A DNA stretch of 64,000 nucleotides from Pseudomonas sp. GOM6 (GTDB lineage: Bacteria > Pseudomonadota > Gammaproteobacteria > Pseudomonadales > Pseudomonadaceae). The position numbers and the translations under genes are program-made. Of the stretch, positions 58,456-64,000 are shown one piece after another. Numbering within the stretch: position 1 is the first letter of the stretch; each line of letters begins with the position of its first letter. The DNA is taken from positions 310,001 to 374,000 of the forward strand of contig NZ_JARPUS010000002.1 in the NCBI RefSeq assembly GCF_029537485.1, read 5' to 3'. The notes below the pieces were generated by a model that worked only from the letters and a program-made list of their open reading frames with translations, made no database searches and was not told the DNA's origin.

Positions 58456-59067
58456 TTAGCGGTAGCCGGGGAGTGCGACTATGACGTCTTCGGCCTGCAG
58501 GCCTTTGTCTCTGTTCATGACGGAGAACTCAACACGCTGACCTTCTACCAATACGCGATGGCCTTCGCCGCGAATGGCACGAAAGTGCACAAAGATGTCA
58601 TCGCCACTGTCGCGGGAGATGAAGCCGAAGCCTTTCGAGGTGTTGAACCATTTGACCGTGCCGGTCTCGCGGTTTTCGCTCGGGGTGAGGCTGGGCGGGT
58701 TGCTGCGCGGGGTGGAGGTTGCCTTGCTCAGGCTGATGCTCAGATGCAGGACGGCTGCTGCTACCAGAATAATCAGGCTGAGGAAAACTGCTGGCTGGCT
58801 GCCGATCTGTGGGAGCGGGGCAAGCAGCACGAGTGTTTGCAGTGCAGTGGCAAACACCATGAGCGCGCTGACCAGTACTTGCAGCTGGTTGCGTGCGCCT
58901 TGCGGGTGGGCTGGGAGTGGCGCCATGAACAGGTTGCTGAGGCCGAACAATGCCAGGTAGAGCGCATCCGGTTGCTGCAGGAAGGGAAGGGCTTCGTTTC
59001 GTAGGCTGGGAAGGAAGGACAGCAGCAGGGCGCCGCCGCCTGTGATCAGGTGGACGATCTTCAACAT
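58456..59067 (-). CDS. Membrane-anchored cold-shock-domain protein
   Basis: The 203-residue protein has three to four hydrophobic segments in the first 130 residues ([70 protein letters not shown]). A C-terminal cold-shock domain follows, [30 protein letters not shown], with the RNP1 GFGFI and RNP2 IFVHF motifs. This is a fusion rather than the usual 70-residue Csp. The ATG at 59067 is preferred over one at 59082. Similar proteins occur in pseudomonads as I recall. Its role is unknown; a membrane-tethered nucleic-acid binder is inferred. Confidence 0.87.
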   Translation of the reverse strand: MLKIVHLITGGGALLLSFLPSLRNEALPFLQQPDALYLALFGLSNLFMAPLPAHPQGARNQLQVLVSALMVFATALQTLVLLAPLPQIGSQPAVFLSLIILVAAAVLHLSISLSKATSTPRSNPPSLTPSENRETGTVKWFNTSKGFGFISRDSGDDIFVHFRAIRGEGHRVLVEGQRVEFSVMNRDKGLQAEDVIVALPGYR

Positions 59068-59219
59068 GGGTGGTGAGCTCACTTATTTCACTATTTGGCT
59101 TGAGCATGCTGGCAGCGCCGCCGCAAGCCCGATGAATGGGCTCAAATGGCCGGCCTGACCGCCAGGCGCTACAAGGGCAGCGCCAACGTATTTAACCGCA
59201 AAGGGGAGGGGCGCTCAAA

Positions 59220-60287
59220 TCAGGCGCTCAGGGCTGGCTCGGAGGTGGCGGGGCTGATCTGGTTGCGGCCGTTGCGTTTGGCCTGGTACAGCGCATCGTC
59301 TGCCCGGGTGACCAGGGTGTCGAAGGTGTCGCCAGGTACGGCCAGTGCCAGGCCGAAGGAGGCGGTGATGGTGTCGAGAACCTTGTCGGTGCTACGAACC
59401 TTGACGCGCAAAGCCTGGATCTTGAGGCGTAGTTGTTCGGCGAAGGCGCTGGCGGTGGCCAGGTCGAAGCAGTCCTTGAGGATGATGCAGAATTCTTCGC
59501 CGCCGTAACGGGCTGCCACGCCGCGCGCAGGCAGCAGATCGCGAAGCAGTTGGCCAACATGTTGCAGTACCCGATCTCCCAGGGGGTGGCCGTACTGGTC
59601 GTTGAACTGCTTGAAGTGGTCGATATCCAGCATGATCAGGGCCAGGCCGTCGGTGTCGTTGGCCAGTGCCTGCTCCAGCAGGCGAGTGAAGGCGTGACGG
59701 TTGAACACGTGAGTCAGGCTGTCCAGTGTTGCGGCGGCCTGGGCGCGTTCCAGCTGGCTGCGCAGGCTCTGGATTTCACCCTGGGCGGCGCGTAGCCGGT
59801 AGAGGAACTTCTCTTGCTGATCGTGCATTTGCTGGGTGCTCAGTTGTAGCTCGTTGAGCACCGCAGGCAGGTCGTCGACGATGGGTTCCTGCAGAGCTGC
59901 CAGGCCTTGGGACAGGCTGTCTTGGTAATGCTGGCTGCCGGTTACGCTGCGTTGTACGTCGCCCTCAATATCGTCGACCAGTTCGATGACTTGTTGCTGT
60001 CCGCAGCGTGCTTCTTCAAGCTCGCCGCGAATGACGTAATCACGAAACAGTTTGGCGGCGGTTTCCGGCGGGAAGCTGGAGAAGTCCGCGACGATCTTGT
60101 CGAGGCGACGGTTCAGTTCGGGCTCGTCTCCCCGGCAATAGCTATACCAGAGCGCATAGTGGATGGGGTTCGGTGGGATGTCGTGCCGCACCATGTGGGG
60201 TACGGCACGCTTGAGCAGCTCTGCAGCCTCGCGTGTTTCTTCCGGATACTGTTCGAGGATAGAGGGGGCTTTCGGCTGCTGGCTCAT
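59220..60287 (-). CDS. Diguanylate cyclase (GGDEF), no membrane segment, I-site absent
   Basis: The 355-residue protein has an N-terminal helical region (SILEQYPEETREAAELLKRAVPHMVRHDIPPNPIHYALWYSY) of unknown fold. A coiled-coil linker (QQEKFLYRLRAAQGEIQSLRSQLERAQAAATLDSL in part) follows, then a GGDEF domain with GGEEF at residues 262-266. The four residues where an inhibitory RxxD would be are PARG, so feedback inhibition looks lost. The ATG at 60287 is one of two close starts (the other is 60293). There is no signal peptide or membrane helix. The dps terminator lies upstream at 60355. Confidence 0.9.
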   Translation of the reverse strand: MSQQPKAPSILEQYPEETREAAELLKRAVPHMVRHDIPPNPIHYALWYSYCRGDEPELNRRLDKIVADFSSFPPETAAKLFRDYVIRGELEEARCGQQQVIELVDDIEGDVQRSVTGSQHYQDSLSQGLAALQEPIVDDLPAVLNELQLSTQQMHDQQEKFLYRLRAAQGEIQSLRSQLERAQAAATLDSLTHVFNRHAFTRLLEQALANDTDGLALIMLDIDHFKQFNDQYGHPLGDRVLQHVGQLLRDLLPARGVAARYGGEEFCIILKDCFDLATASAFAEQLRLKIQALRVKVRSTDKVLDTITASFGLALAVPGDTFDTLVTRADDALYQAKRNGRNQISPATSEPALSA

Positions 60288-60354
60288 GCACATCACTGTG
60301 GCGGATGGTGGTATGGGCAAAGAATAGAGTAGTTGCAGGGCGGGTGCCTAGCAA

Positions 60355-60377
60355 AAGGCCCGTCTTGGACGGGCCTT
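60355..60377 (-). terminator. Terminator after dps
   Basis: AAGGCCCGTC (60355-60364) pairs with GACGGGCCTT (60368-60377) around TTG. On the minus strand the stem is followed by TTTTGC, just after the dps stop at 60391. Confidence 0.85.
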
Positions 60378-60390
60378 GGCTGGATGCGCT

Positions 60391-60861
60391 TCAGGCGGCG
60401 AGCAGGCTGCGCAGCATCCAGGCGGTTTTCTCGTGCACCTGCATGCGCTGGGTGAGCAGGTCTGCAGTGGGCTCGTCGCTGACCTTGTCCAGCAGTGGAA
60501 AAATACTGCGAGCAGTGCGCACGACGGCTTCCTGGCCTTGGACCAGGAGCTTGATCATCTCTTCGGCGCTGGGTACGCCTTCCTCTTCCTTGATCGAGGA
60601 CAGGCGGGCGTAGGCTGCATAAGTGCCCGGTGCGGGGAAGCCCAGGGCACGGATGCGCTCGGCGATTGCGTCCACGGCCAGGGCCAGTTCGGTGTACTGC
60701 CCTTCGAACATCAGGTGCAGGGTGTTGAACATTGGTCCGGTGACGTTCCAGTGAAAATTGTGGGTTTTCAGGTATAGGGTGTAGGTGTCCGCCAGCAGGC
60801 GGGAAAGCCCTTCAGCGATGGCGGCGCGATCTTGTTCAGCAATGCCGATGTTGATTTCCAT
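60391..60861 (-). CDS. dps: Dps family ferritin-like protein
   Basis: Dps forms 12-mers that oxidise and store iron and protect DNA from peroxide. The 156-residue protein has the ferroxidase region [42 protein letters not shown], with His and Asp/Glu ligands at the subunit interface, and [26 protein letters not shown]. It lacks a long Lys-rich N-terminal tail, so DNA binding may be weak. A terminator follows. An OxyR box was not searched reliably by eye. Confidence 0.94.
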   Translation of the reverse strand: MEINIGIAEQDRAAIAEGLSRLLADTYTLYLKTHNFHWNVTGPMFNTLHLMFEGQYTELALAVDAIAERIRALGFPAPGTYAAYARLSSIKEEEGVPSAEEMIKLLVQGQEAVVRTARSIFPLLDKVSDEPTADLLTQRMQVHEKTAWMLRSLLAA

Positions 60862-60996
60862 GCCGGTATCTCCTCTCAGGTGGCCGGGGTAGACGCTCCC
60901 CTTGATGTCCGGAGCCTATCACAGGCGGGCTTTTGCCCGGGTTGTCTTGTGTCAATTGGGGGCATGCTTGGAGGCTATGAGTGGGTGTTGGTTTTC

Positions 60997-62109
60997 CTAG
61001 AGTTTCGCCAGTTCCGGTCTGGCTTGCAGGGTTTGGTTGAAAATATCCACCCATTTATGGCTGAACTGTTGGCCTGACAGGTTGTTGATTTCCAGGATGG
61101 CACGTAGTCGTGGGCGCTTGCTCAGGGTTTGGTGGGCGCGCTCATGGGTGCGGGCGTCGAAAGTGTCAGCCACATTCAGCAGTAGGGCTCCGGGGTGGAT
61201 TTCCGCTTCCCGCAGGCCTTTGGGGTAGCCGCTGCCATCCGCGTGCTCCTGATGCTGCAGAATGATCTCGCTGGCCGTGTTCCAGGCCGGCATACGCTTG
61301 AGCAGTTCACATGCCTGGCGCGGATGGCTTTGCATCTGGCGGCGTTCTTCCCGGCTCAGTTCGCTCTCCTTATGCAGGAGTTCGAGTGGGAGAAAGGCCA
61401 TGCCCAGGTCGTGCAGGCAGACAGCTGCGGCCAATTGCTCGGGTTCCACGGGGCTGCCGGCTATTTCATTCATGCTCAGCGCCAGGTCGAGCAGGCGTAA
61501 GCCTCGACCGTGCCAGTAGGGAGAGCGGTGCTCGCCGGCGCTCATCAGTTCGCTGAAAAAGAGCAGGTCGGCGTCCATGGCTACGCCGTGGCTCTCCAGT
61601 AACTGCTGGAGAGGGGCGTTGCCGACTGCGACAGGCTGCAGACGAGTGCTGGGGTCGAGGTGCTGCAGCAGGGTGCGGCGAATTTCACTCTGGCGTGAGG
61701 CGGGTGCGTTGGCCAGGGCCTGTAGGGCTTGGCACTGGCTGGTGATCTGGTGCGGCGAGGGGGCTTCGACAAGGCCCAGGGTGGCGTCGATCAGTTTGCG
61801 TAGTTGATCGAGGCTGAGCAGCAGAATATCGCCGAGCAGGCTGTCGAACTGCAGGTCACCTTCGCGCAGGCCGCCCAGTACATCCTCGATCGCTTGGGGG
61901 AGTGGCAGTAGTTGATTCAGGCCGACATAGCCCAGGCTGCCCTTGATGGTGTGGATTCGGCGGAAAAGCTCGCGCAGGCGCGCGCTGTCGCCCGGGTGCT
62001 GCTCCAGTTCGATCAGGAGCTGTTCGCAGCGTGGCAACTGCTCGTGGGTGTCGAGGCGAAAGTCCTCAAGTAGATCCTGGGGGATGTCGGCGGGGCGTGC
62101 TAGGGCCAT
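60997..62109 (-). CDS. HPt-HD-GYP protein
   Basis: The 370-residue protein joins an N-terminal histidine phosphotransfer domain (His53 in FRRIHTIKGSLGYVG) to an HD-GYP phosphodiesterase-type domain. The latter has His200-Gly-Arg (YWHGRGLRL), HDLGM with His-Asp at 233-234, QHQEHADGSGYPKG with HQEH at 286-289 and GYP at 294-296, and HPRQA. The Lys of the usual HDxGK is replaced by Met237. HPt with HD-GYP in one chain suggests phospho-relay control of c-di-GMP breakdown. It stands alone between dps and aspS; the donor kinase is not adjacent. Confidence 0.9.
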   Translation of the reverse strand: MALARPADIPQDLLEDFRLDTHEQLPRCEQLLIELEQHPGDSARLRELFRRIHTIKGSLGYVGLNQLLPLPQAIEDVLGGLREGDLQFDSLLGDILLLSLDQLRKLIDATLGLVEAPSPHQITSQCQALQALANAPASRQSEIRRTLLQHLDPSTRLQPVAVGNAPLQQLLESHGVAMDADLLFFSELMSAGEHRSPYWHGRGLRLLDLALSMNEIAGSPVEPEQLAAAVCLHDLGMAFLPLELLHKESELSREERRQMQSHPRQACELLKRMPAWNTASEIILQHQEHADGSGYPKGLREAEIHPGALLLNVADTFDARTHERAHQTLSKRPRLRAILEINNLSGQQFSHKWVDIFNQTLQARPELAKL

Positions 62110-62199
62110 GGCAAAGCTCTCCGCGTGGCTGGAATCTCAGTATAGAGAGGTCGAGCTTCCCTGCTGCGGCGGGCGGCTGCGTCGATGCGATTAACCATA

Positions 62200-62205
62200 T
62201 ATAAT
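62200..62205 (+). promoter_or_regulatory. Possible -10 element of the aspS promoter
   Basis: TATAAT is a perfect sigma-70 -10 hexamer at 62200-62205. There is no convincing -35 at 17 bases. A perfect hairpin GGCACG/CGTGCC (62222-62237) follows in the leader. aspS starts at 62359, giving a leader of about 145 bases. Confidence 0.55.
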
Positions 62206-62221
62206 CGCGCCCCTTGTCCCG

Positions 62222-62237
62222 GGCACGGCATCGTGCC
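62222..62237 (+). promoter_or_regulatory. Hairpin in the aspS leader
   Basis: GGCACG (62222-62227) and CGTGCC (62232-62237) flank a GCAT loop, about 15 bases after the -10 element. It has no T-run and no T-box is seen. Confidence 0.45.
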
Positions 62238-62358
62238 AGTCGAGCGCTATGGCGCCGCTGATCGAGTATTCGCGCATTTTCGTCTCAGATTCTCAGAAAA
62301 TGCCTGCAAGATGCCTGGGCCCGAATTCAGACTGATTAGAGAAGCGAACACGATCATG

Positions 62359-64000
62359 ATGCGCAGCCACTATTGCGGCCAGTTGAACGAGAGCCTGGAC
62401 GGTCAGGAAATCACCCTTTGCGGCTGGGTGCACCGCCGTCGTGACCATGGTGGCGTAATTTTCCTCGATATCCGTGACCGTGAAGGCCTGGCCCAGGTGG
62501 TGTTCGACCCGGATCGCGCCGAGACCTTCGCCAAGGCCGACCGCGTGCGCAGCGAGTACGTGGTGAAGATCACCGGTAAGGTGCGCCTGCGTCCGGAAGG
62601 CGCGCGCAACGCCAACATGGCCTCCGGCGCCATCGAAGTGCTGGGTTACGAGCTGGAAGTGCTCAACGAAGCGGAAACCCCGCCGTTCCCGCTCAACGAA
62701 TACACCGATGTGGGTGAGGAAACCCGCCTGCGCTACCGCTTCATCGACTTGCGTCGCCCGGAAATGGCCGAGAAGCTGAAGCTGCGTTCGCGCATCACTT
62801 CGAGCATCCGCCGCTATCTGGATGACAACGGCTTCCTCGACGTGGAAACGCCGATCCTGACCCGCGCCACACCGGAAGGCGCGCGTGACTATCTGGTGCC
62901 GAGCCGTACCCACGCCGGTAGCTTCTTCGCCCTGCCGCAGTCGCCGCAGCTGTTCAAGCAGCTGCTGATGGTGGCTGGCTTCGACCGCTACTACCAGATT
63001 GCCAAGTGCTTCCGTGACGAAGACCTGCGCGCCGACCGCCAGCCGGAATTCACCCAGATCGACATCGAGACCAGCTTCCTCGACGAGGCCGACATCATGG
63101 GGCTGACCGAGACCATGGTGCGTAACCTGTTCAAGGAGGTACTGGGTGTCGAGTTCGGTGAGCTGCCGCACATGACCCTGGCCGAGGCCATGCGTCGCTT
63201 CGGCTCGGACAAGCCCGACCTGCGTATCCCGATGGAGCTGGTGGATGTCGAAGACCAGCTGAAAGACGTTGAATTCAAGGTCTTTGCCGGTCCCGCCAAC
63301 GATCCGAAGTGCCGCGTCACCGCGCTGCGCGTGCCGGGCGGGGCGAGCATGCCGCGCAAGCAGATCGACGACTACACCAAGTTCGTCGGCATCTACGGCG
63401 CCAAGGGCCTGGCCTACATCAAGGTCAACGAGCGTGCGGCCGGTGTTGAGGGTTTGCAGTCGCCGATCGTCAAGAACATCCCGCTGGACAACATCAACGT
63501 GATCCTCGATCGCGTCGGTGCGGTCGACGGCGACATCGTGTTCTTCGGCGCCGACAAGGCCAAGATCGTTTCCGAAGCACTCGGCGCCCTGCGTATCAAG
63601 CTCGGTCACGACCTGAACATGCTCACCTGCGAGTGGGCGCCGCTGTGGGTGGTCGACTTCCCGATGTTCGAGGAAAACGACGATGGCAGCCTGACCGCGA
63701 TGCACCATCCGTTCACCGCACCGAAGTGCACGCCGGCCGAGCTGGAAGCCAATCCGGCGGCCGCGCTCTCACGCGCCTACGACATGGTGCTCAACGGCAC
63801 TGAGTTGGGCGGCGGTTCCATTCGTATCCACGACAAGGCCATGCAGCAGACCGTGTTCCGCGTGCTGGGTATCAGTGAAGAAGAGCAACAGGAGAAGTTC
63901 GGCTTCCTGCTTGACGCCCTCAAGTACGGCGCGCCGCCCCATGGTGGTCTGGCCTTCGGTCTGGATCGCCTGGTGATGCTGATGACTGGCGCCAGCTCGA
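62359..64000 (+). CDS. aspS: Aspartyl-tRNA synthetase (partial, C-terminus beyond window edge)
   Basis: AspRS charges tRNA-Asp; the pseudomonad enzyme is of the non-discriminating type as I recall. The 547 residues seen begin [39 protein letters not shown], an OB-fold anticodon domain. Class II motif 1, motif 2 ([20 protein letters not shown]) and motif 3 ([13 protein letters not shown]) follow, with the bacterial GAD insertion between. Two ATGs in tandem (62356, 62359) could start it; I give the second. The stop is beyond the window edge, and about 590 residues are expected. Confidence 0.97.
   Translation, partial: MRSHYCGQLNESLDGQEITLCGWVHRRRDHGGVIFLDIRDREGLAQVVFDPDRAETFAKADRVRSEYVVKITGKVRLRPEGARNANMASGAIEVLGYELEVLNEAETPPFPLNEYTDVGEETRLRYRFIDLRRPEMAEKLKLRSRITSSIRRYLDDNGFLDVETPILTRATPEGARDYLVPSRTHAGSFFALPQSPQLFKQLLMVAGFDRYYQIAKCFRDEDLRADRQPEFTQIDIETSFLDEADIMGLTETMVRNLFKEVLGVEFGELPHMTLAEAMRRFGSDKPDLRIPMELVDVEDQLKDVEFKVFAGPANDPKCRVTALRVPGGASMPRKQIDDYTKFVGIYGAKGLAYIKVNERAAGVEGLQSPIVKNIPLDNINVILDRVGAVDGDIVFFGADKAKIVSEALGALRIKLGHDLNMLTCEWAPLWVVDFPMFEENDDGSLTAMHHPFTAPKCTPAELEANPAAALSRAYDMVLNGTELGGGSIRIHDKAMQQTVFRVLGISEEEQQEKFGFLLDALKYGAPPHGGLAFGLDRLVMLMTGASS

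Noticed and set aside
62293..63708. A 471-residue open frame on the minus strand
   Set aside because: It is antisense to aspS and has no recognised sequence.

Overview
The window is a stretch of a high-GC gammaproteobacterial chromosome, almost certainly genus Pseudomonas in the broad sense (mendocina/alcaligenes/oleovorans-like). The evidence is the gene content and order: pta-ackA-slyD-gpx, trxB, dinB, gacS-ldhA, cysM-rlmD-relA-mazG, purMN, hda, proS, an OprD-family porin, slyX, dps and aspS. From memory this order follows P. aeruginosa PAO1 in blocks (about PA0835-PA0849 and PA0918-PA0963), with local insertions. Coding density is high. I see no insertion sequence, prophage, integron or CRISPR array.

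Layout. 1-9.7 kb: phosphate acetyltransferase (cut by the window edge), acetate kinase, a small zinc-ribbon-like protein, SlyD, glutathione peroxidase, a nitroreductase, a methyltransferase, a NemR-like TetR repressor with an old-yellow-enzyme (OYE) oxidoreductase, a glycosyltransferase and CysZ. 9.7-20.4 kb: a CHASE4 diguanylate cyclase, thioredoxin reductase, then a three-gene signalling cluster (REC-HDOD, a 1621-residue CHASE/PAS hybrid kinase, REC-GGDEF) and a small Cys-rich protein. 20.4-26.9 kb: an ArsR-MFS-NemA-SDR operon, and alkane hydroxylase plus rubredoxin with a divergent AraC regulator and an ACP phosphodiesterase. 26.9-40.9 kb: TrmO, cytochrome b561, the initiator tRNA, DinB, two small proteins, LdhA, GacS, CysM, RlmD, RelA, MazG and DUF2058. 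40.9-64 kb: Rof, DUF3108, PurN/PurM, a DUF2066 protein, a PerM-type permease, Hda, WrbA, ArsC, BrkB, a PilZ-like protein, a TlpA-like lipoprotein, acylphosphatase, ProS, a thioesterase, the OprD-family porin, HIT, SlyX, a membrane cold-shock-domain fusion, a diguanylate cyclase, Dps, an HPt-HD-GYP protein and AspS (cut by the window edge).

How the genes work together. Three themes stand out. Acetate/D-lactate overflow metabolism: Pta, AckA, LdhA. Electrophile and peroxide defence: two OYE enzymes of different active-site class, each next to a Cys-containing repressor with a palindromic operator candidate, plus nitroreductase, glutathione peroxidase, thioredoxin reductase, WrbA and Dps. Global signalling: GacS, RelA and an unusually dense cyclic-di-GMP set (three GGDEF proteins, one HD-GYP, one PilZ-like, and a giant hybrid kinase co-transcribed with one of the GGDEF proteins).

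No wholly unknown system is obvious. The observations most worth following are the kinase/HDOD/GGDEF cluster, the HPt-HD-GYP protein, the paired repressor operators, a nested hairpin that overlaps the ribosome binding site of the nitroreductase gene, and the PilZ-like and membrane cold-shock proteins of unknown function.
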